From: CAXBNB01 sp040151475
GTDB taxonomy: Bacteria > Bacteroidota > Bacteroidia > Cytophagales > Cyclobacteriaceae
Assembly: GCF_040151475.1 (NCBI RefSeq)
Contig: NZ_JBDKWG010000134.1
Location: 1-39,283 of the forward strand
DNA length: 39,283 bases
Direction of reading: 5' to 3'
Numbering within the stretch: the first letter of the stretch is position 1; each line of letters opens with the position of its first letter. Made by a program: the position numbers and the translations under genes. The notes beneath the pieces are model-generated. The model was not told the origin of the DNA. It did no database searches and worked only from the letters and a program-made list of their open reading frames with translations. Shown here piece after piece: positions 26,101-33,942 of the stretch.

Positions 26101-27271
26101 GCAAGTCATATATATTAAGGCCATCTCCGTCTGTTCCTATCCATAGCTTTTTTTCATGTTCAAATATTGAAAGAACAGGAAAGGGGTTATAACCCCGGAT
26201 ATCGCTAAACAGAAAGCGGAAACCATTTTGCTCGTTCTCAATAATGTCAATCCCTTTCCAGGCAGTACCGATCCAGATGTTGGATTCATTGTCTTCGAAA
26301 ATGCAATTGACCGTATTATTAGAAAGTGAATAAGACAACCTGTTGTCATTTATGAATTTGTTGTAAAGTGGCTTGTCAGAAATGGCATTCTTTATTTGAA
26401 TAACACCCTCTCCGTCCGTGCCAACCCAAATATTACCATTGGAATCTGCCTCTAATGTCCTGATAATCCGCTCTCCATTATTTGGAAATGTTTCTAACAT
26501 ATCAGAAATATTTCCGGAAGCCACATCGAGCCTGAGCAATCCATTTCCATGGGTTCCTATCAAAATTTGATTGGGCACTACGGGATGAACAACATTGATG
26601 AATTCCAATTTTGGAAGATTTGTTTCTTCCACAAGTTGTGAACCCGACATAAACGTACTGTCTTCTTTCACAAATTTGTTCAGCCCCCCACCATAGGTAC
26701 CAATCCACAAATTTTCGTTTTCATCATCTGCTAACCCCCATACACTATTATGAGAAAGACTCGATGAATTACCCTTTTCATTTACAAACCCCTTGAAACC
26801 TTCATTTTCTCTATCGTAAAGGTTCAGCCCTCCTTCTGTGCCTATCCAAATGTTACCACTTGAATCCTCAAATATTTTATGAACTTCGTCTGACAACAAG
26901 GCATTTTTATCATTCTCAGAATGCCTAAATGTTGAAAAATTATCCTTAAGAGAATCGTAAAGACTCACTCCCCCTCCAATGGTAGCGATCCAAATAACAC
27001 CGCTCCGATCCATCATTATATCAGAAATGTCATTGGAGCTTATTGTACTGTTGTACTGATTGTAAACCTTGAATTTGTTGCCATCATATCGATTGAGTCC
27101 ACTCTTTGTCCCAACCCAAATAAACCCCTGATTATCCTGAATAATACTGGTCACCCTGCCGTTGGAAAGCCCGTTGGCATGATCTATATTCTTAAATTGA
27201 ACTATCTCCTGCGCAAGTGAATGATTTGCAATTAACGCAACCAACAATATGAATCTAATACACCTGCTCAT
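23198..27271 (-). CDS. Hybrid two-component sensor/AraC-type regulator with Reg_prop propellers
   Basis: A 1357-residue HTCS-type regulator. After a signal peptide (1-20) there are many Reg_prop repeats (about 30-670; e.g. SIIQDNQGFIWVGTKSGLNRY), forming two propellers, then a Y_Y_Y domain (about 715-785, ending YTNLPPGDYTFKVRV). A transmembrane helix spans about 793-810. The kinase has the H-box FFTNISHEIRTP (His849) and the ATPase boxes YNLLSNAFKYS and GFGLGLSIAREV. The receiver carries Asp1152 in LILSDVMMPEMNG. An AraC helix-turn-helix pair ends it (YKVGFSDRKYFGQVFKKKFG). Such proteins sense oligosaccharides in the periplasm and switch on polysaccharide genes. No SusC/D target lies beside it; the sulfatase and DUF1501/1553 clusters are candidates. 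Confidence 0.95.
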   Translation of the reverse strand: MSRCIRFILLVALIANHSLAQEIVQFKNIDHANGLSNGRVTSIIQDNQGFIWVGTKSGLNRYDGNKFKVYNQYNSTISSNDISDIMMDRSGVIWIATIGGGVSLYDSLKDNFSTFRHSENDKNALLSDEVHKIFEDSSGNIWIGTEGGLNLYDRENEGFKGFVNEKGNSSSLSHNSVWGLADDENENLWIGTYGGGLNKFVKEDSTFMSGSQLVEETNLPKLEFINVVHPVVPNQILIGTHGNGLLRLDVASGNISDMLETFPNNGERIIRTLEADSNGNIWVGTDGEGVIQIKNAISDKPLYNKFINDNRLSYSLSNNTVNCIFEDNESNIWIGTAWKGIDIIENEQNGFRFLFSDIRGYNPFPVLSIFEHEKKLWIGTDGDGLNIYDLQSTKLETFNRSKQNSVGGDYIQFVKNAGNGKYWIGTFANGLIFFDYLTKEKVQYKHEPGNSNSIPFNDVRDVIEDDLGNLWGATWGGGIFYFDIEKQLFSTYRNDATDQNSLSNDNVISLEKAKNGDIWVGTFGGGLNLLDTKTHKFTYHRHSTVGDNSITSDYIYSLLADAQNNLWIGTRDGLCLYNPVEQKFETLQFSSDTEEKSVTSILSDDDQNIWFGTKVGIFKYQTKQNEFQSFYELSGEYHINSAFKDGYGKLYFGGIDGLVSIDPFEQRRITLEPTVKLTSFKLFNKEVSIVKRGPIQKQILFEDEILLNYNQDVLTFEFAALKYPFSSHLEYAIKMENFDHDWREIGTERSATYTNLPPGDYTFKVRVKENDQWNEKYASVDLVVKSPFWATWWAYLTYIVLIVFLLYLYQKNSVAWVKMKSNLKLEQLTREKEAELFDIKQRFFTNISHEIRTPVTLMLGALNQFQANGIVNRIQKDAVDVLRRNGDHLFHLVNELLDFRKLESSNATLHVSKIDFVEFSKEIFLSYNGKANEMDIVYEFISGQEQIFLWFDPVRMEKVIYNLLSNAFKYSQAGGTIKVVIDQNDENLYFSVVDSGQGISKDKIKKIFDRFYQSDTNSDDAQGFGLGLSIAREVIRLHSGEIYVESKENEGTTFKVELPLGKDHFKEKELAPVSQKENLKIEQSVKNRLEKSVPQEPNYFENVSVLIVEDNDEIREYLVNLLKDNFKIFQANNGKTGMNLAFKEVPDLILSDVMMPEMNGIHLTEKLKADIRTSHIPIIILTARTSLIYKKEGFETGADEYITKPFDEVLLKTRIFNLLRNRYLLRKKFKTDALLEPKELPINSRDQQFVDALIKLLENNIKEGEIKADYLARELGMSHSVIYKKVKSLTGQSLVEFIRDFRLKRAAHLIRDHEDTVIEACYKVGFSDRKYFGQVFKKKFGVSPTTYAKMAPDEYGQ

Positions 27272-27446
27272 TTTGACACATAGAAAATGATCACTTAACT
27301 TGTATCAAAAGTAAATCCCACGTTTTAAAAAGAAGACTACTTATCAACAGAATTGAGTGAATTTCAAAATTACAGGCAGAGCATGTTGAACCGGATGAAA
27401 AAATCATCATAAACAGGGTGCAGATTCATCACATGAAAGTTTATCC

Positions 27447-27908
27447 TCAAATGTAATACTCCGACGTGTGCTTGATTTCTTTCAATGCAAAAGTGCTGTT
27501 GAGCACGCCAATGTTTTCAATTTTTGACAATTTGTATCTGACAAACTCATGATAGGCTTCCAGACTCTTCACATTGATCTTTAAAATAAAATCAACCTGC
27601 CCTGCCATGTGGTAACACTCCTGCACTTCATCAAGGTCTTGGATTTGTTGTTCGAATTTTTCAATAAAAGCCTCCGTGTGATAACGCATAGACACCTGAC
27701 AAAGACAGGTCACAGACCTGTTGATCAGCTTTTTATCCAAAATAGCCACATACTTTTTTATGAATCCCTGATTTTCCAATCGTCGGATTCTCTCATAAAC
27801 CGGCGATATGGTCAGATTCAATGTGATGGCTATTTCTTTGGCCGTCTTTTTAGAATCTTTTTGCAAAATCCTAAGTATAGTTTTATCCAGTTCGTCAAGG
27901 TTGTCCAT
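27447..27908 (-). CDS. Lrp/AsnC-family transcriptional regulator
   Basis: A 153-residue Lrp-type regulator. The N-terminal helix-turn-helix is LDKTILRILQKDSKKTAKEIAITLNLTIS (residues about 5-33) and the C-terminal RAM ligand domain includes VTCLCQVSMRYHTE and VQECYHMAGQVDFILKI. It is divergent from the threonine dehydrogenase gene across 152 bases of very AT-rich DNA, so it probably controls tdh-kbl in response to an amino acid. That control is inferred from position. Confidence 0.9.
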   Translation of the reverse strand: MDNLDELDKTILRILQKDSKKTAKEIAITLNLTISPVYERIRRLENQGFIKKYVAILDKKLINRSVTCLCQVSMRYHTEAFIEKFEQQIQDLDEVQECYHMAGQVDFILKINVKSLEAYHEFVRYKLSKIENIGVLNSTFALKEIKHTSEYYI

Positions 27909-28060
27909 AAAATTTACTTATTGGATTGTTTTAAAATCACTTAAAAAGAAATTATAACTTTAAATGCTAAATATTACAGCTATTATTATTGCTAATATTC
28001 AAATATAAAAATATAAACACTAGTATTACATCATAATTCGACTTTATATGTCATAAAGAT
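27909..28060. promoter_or_regulatory. AT-rich divergent control region of lrp and tdh
   Basis: Between the divergent genes is unusually AT-rich sequence with repeated TATTA/AATAT tracts, suited to Lrp binding. On the minus strand TATATTTG (28000-28007) matches the -7 consensus for the lrp gene, but a -33 TTG is not evident. Confidence 0.4.
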
Positions 28061-29017
28061 ATGGAGACAATATTGGTGATTGGAGCTAGCGGGCAACTTG
28101 GTTCAGTACTGACAAATCAGTTACAGATAAAATATGGTGCAGAAAATGTAGTCGCTTCGGACTTACGCCCAAACCCCAATTTTGCCGGAAATTTTGTAAC
28201 TCTGGATGCTACAGATTTTAACAGTCTCAGGAAAGTGGTAAGAGAATATAAAGTAGATCAGATATATCACCTGGCAGCTATTCTTTCTGCTTCGGGAGAA
28301 AAATTTCCACTCAACACATGGGATATTAATATGAAAACCTTCTTCAATGTGCTGGAAGTTTCCAGGTTAAACCATGTAAGCAAAGTGTTCTTTCCCAGTT
28401 CGATAGCAGTCTTCGGACAAAATGCCCCGAAGGTTAACACCCCACAGTCACCTCCTTTATTTCCGTCAACGGTATATGGCATCAGCAAAGTAGCAGGCGA
28501 AAACTGGGCTCAATACTACCATCAAAAATATAGACTGGATATTCGGTCATTAAGATATCCCGGAATAATAGGTTACCAATCTTTGCCGGGTGGAGGCACC
28601 ACTGACTATGCTGTGGACATATTTCACAAAGCAGTGCAAAACGAACCCTATGAATGTTTTCTCAAATCATCCACGATGCTGCCCATGATCTACATGGATG
28701 ATGCCATCAGAGCCACCATAGAATTGATGGATGCACCTTTAGAAAAGATAAAGATCAGAACGTCCTACAATCTTGCAGGTATGAGCTTTTCTCCAGCTCA
28801 ACTCACCAAATCGATACAACGGGTATTTCCGGATTTTCAAGTAACGTACAAACCAGATTTCAGACAGGAAATAGCCGAAAGTTGGCCAATGAGCATTGAT
28901 GATTCTGTGGCAATAAAAAACTGGGGTTGGAAACCGGCATATAATCTGAATTATATGGTTGATACAATGATCAAACAGTTGGAGTTAAAATATCAAAACC
29001 AATCAGTTGCAGTATAA
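28061..29017 (+). CDS. tdh: L-threonine 3-dehydrogenase, short-chain (epimerase-like) type
   Basis: Oxidises L-threonine to 2-amino-3-ketobutyrate with NAD. This is the UDP-galactose-epimerase-like form: nucleotide loop GASGQLG at 8-14, then DLRPNPNF, and the catalytic YGISK (Tyr139, Lys143). The segment IGYQSLPGGGTTDYAVDIFHKA and its 318-residue length fit this enzyme group. The next gene, 41 bases downstream, uses its unstable product, which makes the assignment much safer than for a generic epimerase. Confidence 0.9.
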   Translation: METILVIGASGQLGSVLTNQLQIKYGAENVVASDLRPNPNFAGNFVTLDATDFNSLRKVVREYKVDQIYHLAAILSASGEKFPLNTWDINMKTFFNVLEVSRLNHVSKVFFPSSIAVFGQNAPKVNTPQSPPLFPSTVYGISKVAGENWAQYYHQKYRLDIRSLRYPGIIGYQSLPGGGTTDYAVDIFHKAVQNEPYECFLKSSTMLPMIYMDDAIRATIELMDAPLEKIKIRTSYNLAGMSFSPAQLTKSIQRVFPDFQVTYKPDFRQEIAESWPMSIDDSVAIKNWGWKPAYNLNYMVDTMIKQLELKYQNQSVAV

Positions 29018-29058
29018 ATTAGTAAAAGTCCATTCTACCAAAAAAAGAAAAAACAAAC

Positions 29059-30249
29059 ATGTACGGAAAACTGAAAAACGAACTACAAGACAGTCTGAAT
29101 CAGATAAAATCAAACGGATTGTATAAAAATGAAAGGATTATTACATCCAAACAAGGAGCACAAATAAGCACCACAGCACACAAGGAAGTCTTGAATTTTT
29201 GTGCCAACAACTACCTTGGACTTGCCTCACACCCTGAAGTAATAGAAGCAGGCATTAACGCAATACGAACTCATGGTTTTGGACTATCATCTGTAAGGTT
29301 TATCTGTGGTACTCAAGACATTCACAAGCAATTGGAGCAAAAAACTGCTGAGTTTTTAGGCATGGAGGATTGCATCTTGTATGCCGCTGCTTTCGATGCA
29401 AATGGCGGCCTGTTCGAGCCGTTGCTATCAACTGAAGATGCCATTATATCCGATGAACTCAACCACGCATCTATCATTGATGGCATCAGGCTTTGCAAGG
29501 CTCAAAGATTCCGCTACAGGCACAATAACATGGATGACCTTGAAGAACAGCTAAAAGCTGCCGGATCTGCAAGGCGCAAGCTAATTGTAACCGATGGTTC
29601 GTTTTCGATGGATGGCACCATCGCCCAGCTAGACAAAATCTGCGACCTGGCAGACAAATATGAGGCGCTGGTAATGATCGATGAATGCCATTCGACAGGT
29701 TTTATTGGTGCCAATGGACGAGGCACGCATGAATACCGCAATGTCATCGAGAGGGTGGACATCATCACAGGCACTTATGGAAAAGCCTTGGGAGGAGCCT
29801 CTGGTGGTTTTACCGCAGCACGAAAAGAAATTGTGGATTTGCTCAGGCAGCATTCACGTCCCTACCTTTTTTCCAACACTCTAGCCCCGGCCATTGTAGG
29901 TGCTACCCTGAAGGTATTAGAAATGATTACTAACTCTACCCAGTTGAGGGACAAACTGGAACAGAACACAAAGCGGTTTCGCTCAGAAATGACTGCAGCA
30001 GGATTTGACATTGTACCGGGCGATCATCCGATTGTACCCATCATGTTGTACGAAGCACCTTTAGCGCAGGAGTTTGCAAAACAACTGCTGAAAGAAGGCG
30101 TTTATGTGATCGGTTTTTTCTTTCCTGTAGTACCAAAAGGAAAAGCAAGGATCAGGGTGCAGCTTTCTGCGGCACATGAGCCCGAGCACATCACAAAAGC
30201 AATCGAAGCTTTTGTGAAAGTAGGGAAGAAACTTAAGGTGATTGAGTAG
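29059..30249 (+). CDS. kbl: Glycine C-acetyltransferase (2-amino-3-ketobutyrate CoA ligase)
   Basis: A PLP enzyme of the alpha-oxoamine synthase family that cleaves 2-amino-3-ketobutyrate with CoA into glycine and acetyl-CoA. It has FCANNYLGLASHPEV at the start, SDELNHASIIDGIRL (His136 contacting PLP), MIDECHSTG (Asp208, His211) and the Schiff-base Lys242 in TYGKALGGASGG. The length of 396 residues is standard. It is the second gene of the threonine operon; it ends 21 bases from a convergent HicB-like gene. Confidence 0.95.
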   Translation: MYGKLKNELQDSLNQIKSNGLYKNERIITSKQGAQISTTAHKEVLNFCANNYLGLASHPEVIEAGINAIRTHGFGLSSVRFICGTQDIHKQLEQKTAEFLGMEDCILYAAAFDANGGLFEPLLSTEDAIISDELNHASIIDGIRLCKAQRFRYRHNNMDDLEEQLKAAGSARRKLIVTDGSFSMDGTIAQLDKICDLADKYEALVMIDECHSTGFIGANGRGTHEYRNVIERVDIITGTYGKALGGASGGFTAARKEIVDLLRQHSRPYLFSNTLAPAIVGATLKVLEMITNSTQLRDKLEQNTKRFRSEMTAAGFDIVPGDHPIVPIMLYEAPLAQEFAKQLLKEGVYVIGFFFPVVPKGKARIRVQLSAAHEPEHITKAIEAFVKVGKKLKVIE

Positions 30250-30270
30250 AAGAAGTAATGCGATTGAAAT

Positions 30271-30474
30271 TCATGCTGCAAAGACCTCTTCACGAACAAA
30301 GTGTAAACGAACCATCTTTGGAGCATCCCTTTCAAAGTGGCACTGAATTGCTTCTCGTATATTTTGCTTCAAATCATCCATACTTTCACCATCAGTAAAA
30401 ATAGAATGATCGAGTGCTCTTGCCTCAAACCCGCCTTCTATAGACTCCTGCACTATAAAAATGATCTCTGTCAT
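30271..30474 (-). CDS. Orphan HicB-like small protein
   Basis: A 67-residue protein with the HicB-type partial RNase-H fold: IFIVQESIEGGFEARALDHS, then FTDGESMDDLKQNIREAIQCHF. Such short proteins are often misnamed 2-oxoisovalerate dehydrogenase. A HicA toxin would be expected next to it, but the downstream space is only 21 bases before kbl and nothing fits upstream, so it is a solitary antitoxin-like protein with an unknown role. Confidence 0.8.
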   Translation of the reverse strand: MTEIIFIVQESIEGGFEARALDHSIFTDGESMDDLKQNIREAIQCHFERDAPKMVRLHFVREEVFAA

Positions 30475-30577
30475 GGTGCAATTTTTATTGTAAATATAGA
30501 AATTATAGGTTGAGGGTCGGATAAAGAAAACTTACCTAGTTTGCTATTTTTCTTACTTTGCCAAATAACCACAATCT

Positions 30578-30593
30578 GAAATAAACTTATTTC
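30578..30593 (-). terminator. Short palindrome after the second sulfatase
   Basis: GAAATAA and TTATTTC around a two-base centre, seven bases past the sulfatase stop. It is a weak terminator candidate, since the loop would have to open. Confidence 0.3.
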
Positions 30594-30599
30594 GACCCA

Positions 30600-32381
30600 C
30601 TACACCTTAGTAATATAAACATAATAAGCCCCAAAAGTATCAGGTGTACCATCATCAAACCATGTTTGTAAAGTAGTTTCACCCGACCGCAGGCTCACAT
30701 TGAATTTTGCTTCCTTGTCCCGTTCAGATATTGGTTTTGACAACTCATTTTCACCAATTTTCAACTTGGCTGTTTGAATGTTTATCGGCTTAAAATTGCC
30801 TGCCTCATTGTTTGGGTCACCCCAACGCAACGTCTTAAAAAATGACCTTGGCCAACGACACAGTGATATTTCATACTCTCCTGCTTCAGCCACTGTCAAA
30901 TTCCAAAAACCATTCAGCTTGACTCCACTTCTCACATGCCCCTGATTCCATGGAACACTGGAAGTACCAGCCCAATCGTGGCTGCTCAACCTTAAAGGGT
31001 TCTCATCTTGTACTCCCACTACAATCCTACTGATTTCATCCTTATTTACAGACACATCTTCCCACAATTCCTCATACCCTGCTTTCATGGCCACTACCCT
31101 ATCAGGATATTGATCTGCCACATTAGTGGCCTGTGCTGGGTCTTCAGCAATATTGTACAACTCATCACCATTTACCAACCTCCACTCATTGAACATGACA
31201 GAAGGCCTTTTGTACTTTTTAAGGTCATACTCCCTTTGGGTATCGACCATCAGCATCCTGTCTTTCCAAGGCGCTTTGTTGCCATAAAGCAATGGTTTTA
31301 AACTTGTTCCATCAAATTGCAAATCCTTTGACACTTCAATACCACAAAGATCGATAAGGGTAGGCAATACATCTGTCACTATTGTATTTTGGGTGATTTC
31401 AGCTTTTTTGGACAGTCCTCCTTGCGGCCATCTAATGAAAAACGGAACCCTGTGCCCTCCTTCATAATTCGAGCCTTTTTTGCCACGCATATTGGCATTG
31501 AACCCTTTTTCTGCAAATCCCTTACCATTGAGTCTGACTCCATTGGCAGTTCCGTTATCGGTCATAAAAATCAAAATGGTATTGTCAGCCAAATTATTCT
31601 TTTGCAAATAGGCTTCCAGCAGACCTACGTTTTCATCGATATTGGTAATCATGCCATTGAACTCAGGAGAAGGAATATTTTCATTTCCTCTATACGGTTC
31701 GCTGTATTTTTCATCTACGAACAATGGTCCATGAGGCGCATTGGTAGGGATGTAGCAGAAAAACGGTTTGTCCTTGTTCTTGTCTATAAAATCAATGGCC
31801 TTACTAAACCAGACATCAGTGCAATAGCCTTCCACTTTTTCAGGATGTCCATTGTGGTAATAGGTATCGTCAAAATAGTCATTTCCCCAATAATCCGGTG
31901 CTTGCGTCACTCCGCCCCCTCCGTGCACCCATACTTCCTGAAATCCTCTGTCTTGTGGACGGAAAGGATAATTGTCACCCAAATGCCACTTACCAAATAT
32001 GCCTGTATTGTAGCCGGCATCAGCAAAAACATTGGCTACAGTTTTCTCTTCTTTTCTCAGCAGAGACCGACCATTGATGGTGTGCCACACACCCACTTTG
32101 TTGAAGTGCTTGCCCGTCATCAATGCCGAACGGGTCGGAGCGCAGGTGGTGCCCACATGAAAATCCGTCAAGCTGGTACTTTGACTGTACAGCTTGTCAA
32201 GGTTGGGTGTTTTGATGAATTCATTCCCTAAACAAGCTAAGTCGCCATAGCCTTGGTCATCGGTCATGATCAGGATGACATTTGGTCTTTTGGCCTCTTC
32301 CTTTTCGGCAGGCTTGTCGGTATTTTGACAGGAAGAAAATAATATAGCGAAGAGAAAGCAGGAGAATAAAATTCGGATCAT
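30600..32381 (-). CDS. Lipoprotein arylsulfatase-like sulfatase (S1, Cys-type)
   Basis: A second sulfatase of 593 residues. MIRILFSCFLFAILFSSC is a lipoprotein signal (Cys18); the frame runs 24 codons further to 32453 but lacks signal features there. The metal site TDDQGYGD (40-47) and formylglycine motif CAPTRSALMTGK (Cys80) are intact, followed by GKWHLGDN and MTDNGTANG. The last ~110 residues after the catalytic domain (GFWNLTVAEAGEYEISLCRW) look like an added beta-sandwich that may bind carbohydrate. It belongs to a different branch from the sulfatase at 1.1 kb, so the two probably have different substrates. Confidence 0.92.
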   Translation of the reverse strand: MIRILFSCFLFAILFSSCQNTDKPAEKEEAKRPNVILIMTDDQGYGDLACLGNEFIKTPNLDKLYSQSTSLTDFHVGTTCAPTRSALMTGKHFNKVGVWHTINGRSLLRKEEKTVANVFADAGYNTGIFGKWHLGDNYPFRPQDRGFQEVWVHGGGGVTQAPDYWGNDYFDDTYYHNGHPEKVEGYCTDVWFSKAIDFIDKNKDKPFFCYIPTNAPHGPLFVDEKYSEPYRGNENIPSPEFNGMITNIDENVGLLEAYLQKNNLADNTILIFMTDNGTANGVRLNGKGFAEKGFNANMRGKKGSNYEGGHRVPFFIRWPQGGLSKKAEITQNTIVTDVLPTLIDLCGIEVSKDLQFDGTSLKPLLYGNKAPWKDRMLMVDTQREYDLKKYKRPSVMFNEWRLVNGDELYNIAEDPAQATNVADQYPDRVVAMKAGYEELWEDVSVNKDEISRIVVGVQDENPLRLSSHDWAGTSSVPWNQGHVRSGVKLNGFWNLTVAEAGEYEISLCRWPRSFFKTLRWGDPNNEAGNFKPINIQTAKLKIGENELSKPISERDKEAKFNVSLRSGETTLQTWFDDGTPDTFGAYYVYITKV

Positions 32382-32492
32382 AGTTTTCAATGAATTATGG
32401 TCAATACGATAAGTCTGGTGTAATTGAGCTTTAAAGGTACACAACACGGTCATTGTAAAAAATTATAAAATGCTAATTTGGTGATGGCGATG

Positions 32493-32525
32493 AGCTTTAC
32501 CAAACCTTGAAGGTTTGGTAAAGCT
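32493..32525. repeat. 33-bp palindrome, copy 2
   Basis: A perfect 16+1+16 palindrome (AGCTTTACCAAACCTT, one G, reverse complement). Compared with copy 1, bases differ in both arms so that pairing is kept. The long flanks of copies 1 and 3 are absent. It lies in the 380-base gap upstream of the second sulfatase; the rest of that gap shows no supported gene. Confidence 0.8.
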
Positions 32526-32695
32526 GAATTGCTCAAACCCGTTTGTATTTCCGACTAAAGAAAGACTTCCCAAACATTGGACTCACCAAGTCAATAAGTA
32601 AAATAAACGGCTATCGACGTAATGGAAAAAGTATATCTGAACCTGTAGAAAAAATTTACAACAAGTTACCAACTATTTTTGACACTACTTCCCAA

Positions 32696-32771
32696 GAAAA
32701 CTACCACAACACAGGTTCGTTCAACACTGCATTCATGCTTGGTCTATCGGTCGCACCAGTGCCTAGTTATT
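32696..32771 (-). repeat. Possible third, diverged attC-like element after AbiH
   Basis: On the plus strand it opens GAAAACTACC and closes GTTATTG, resembling the outer boxes of the elements at 33809 and 37967. CACTG inside pairs with CAGTG. The AbiH stop codon lies within it. Similarity is weak and the inner box is poorly kept. Confidence 0.3.
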
Positions 32772-33800
32772 GTAGGTCGTTTCAATCGATTGCGGACATT
32801 CGAAAGATAGATCAAAAGGTGAAACCTTTTTCAAATAGCTAATTTTATCTGTAAAGTGCCTTGTCAATTCAGTCGCTTTCTGGGTGAAATCCTTGACGTC
32901 TGGATAGTGGTGAATGAAAATCCTCTCACAATTTCGATTTTCAAGTATTTCTCTTAATAACGTTCTATCAGATAGTCCGCAAGAGTGTCCAATAATGTGA
33001 ACGATATAAGATTGGTATGGTACATTAATGAATCTAGTGAGTTTTTGAAAAGCGTCAGATAAGGTGTACTGGGGATACTTAATATACTCTAGAAACTCGT
33101 TCTGATTGAAATTCTCAAGAGTTGCATATATTTCATCATGCTGGTCTCCATAGCCAAATATTATCGGATTTGCATTATTTCCCAGCCGACCGTGAATGTT
33201 TACTACTTGAGATTTTGATGGAATTATTAGTTTGTTGAAGTATAACTCAACTGTATTGGTATAATTGAAAGATAGGTACATGTACTTATCCTGTGGATCT
33301 TTTGGTTGAAACATTTTAAGAAACTCTGGCATCAGATTAATCTCTTTGGTTAGAGTTCTAAGATATCTGTCCAACAAATTTTGAACATTCTGAAATTGCT
33401 TATTAAGGGTTATTACCCTTTTTACACGTTCTTCTAGTCCAAGGTCACCCTTCGGTATCTGAGCTATTTGTTTTAGTTTTTCAAAATAGAAACTTTCGAT
33501 ATCAACCCAATTTCCTTTTCGATAATTTACTAATAGTTCCATAAAGAAATCGCTTTTTGGTTTAGCGAAACCTGAATCCAATAGTTGAGAGAAATTGGGA
33601 GGACAATTATGTATACTAGATGTTCTGCCTCCTAATGGGACTCTCAAACTTGTCTCAAAGAAATCATCCTCAACCGTCTCTTCTTCCTGAAGCTGATCTA
33701 TCAATTGTTTTCCATACCAATTCATCAAATCATTATAACTAGTTGGTATTCCATGAGCTAAATCAAATCCGTTTCCTATTAAAAAAAGTTGTTTTTCCAT
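32763..33800 (-). CDS. abiH: AbiH-family phage abortive infection protein
   Basis: A 345-residue protein starting MEKQLFLIGNGFDLAHGIPT, the hallmark N-terminus of AbiH (GNGFDLAHG at 9-17). SFNYTNTVELYF and VNIHGRLGN, followed by PIIFGYGDQHD, are further conserved elements, and YIVHIIGHSCGLSDRTLL occurs near the end. Family members block phage growth by an unknown mechanism. It stands alone in its interval, flanked by attC-like structures, as expected for a mobile cassette or a defence island gene. Confidence 0.9.
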   Translation of the reverse strand: MEKQLFLIGNGFDLAHGIPTSYNDLMNWYGKQLIDQLQEEETVEDDFFETSLRVPLGGRTSSIHNCPPNFSQLLDSGFAKPKSDFFMELLVNYRKGNWVDIESFYFEKLKQIAQIPKGDLGLEERVKRVITLNKQFQNVQNLLDRYLRTLTKEINLMPEFLKMFQPKDPQDKYMYLSFNYTNTVELYFNKLIIPSKSQVVNIHGRLGNNANPIIFGYGDQHDEIYATLENFNQNEFLEYIKYPQYTLSDAFQKLTRFINVPYQSYIVHIIGHSCGLSDRTLLREILENRNCERIFIHHYPDVKDFTQKATELTRHFTDKISYLKKVSPFDLSFECPQSIETTYNN

Positions 33801-33808
33801 GGATGAAT

Positions 33809-33936
33809 GAAACTAACGTCGATATATAAAGCGTAGGCGGTTAAAAGCACTTCATTGTCAACTATTGATAAATAAAATTACTCGTAGAAATTATCATAAC
33901 AAATTAACCCGCCTATGATTTATATAATGTTAACAG
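33809..33936 (-). repeat. attC-like structured element A
   Basis: The plus-strand left arm is GAAACTAACGTC, 11 variable bases and CGTAGGCGG; the right arm is CCGCCTATG, 11 bases and GTTAACAGC. The arms pair imperfectly around a ~60-base centre. The same outer and inner boxes, the same 11-base left spacing and the same A/C mismatch beside the inner box occur in the element at 37967. It begins seven bases after the stop of the minus-strand gene at 33943. Confidence 0.6.
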
Positions 33937-33942
33937 CATACT

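Noticed and set aside
31389..32231. 280-residue plus-strand frame inside the second sulfatase
   Set aside because: Long but antisense to the catalytic core of the sulfatase, with no recognisable domain.
32543..32842. 99-residue plus-strand frame opposite the end of abiH
   Set aside because: Its second half is antisense to abiH, composition is not protein-like and no motif is seen; part of it overlaps the possible attC-like element.
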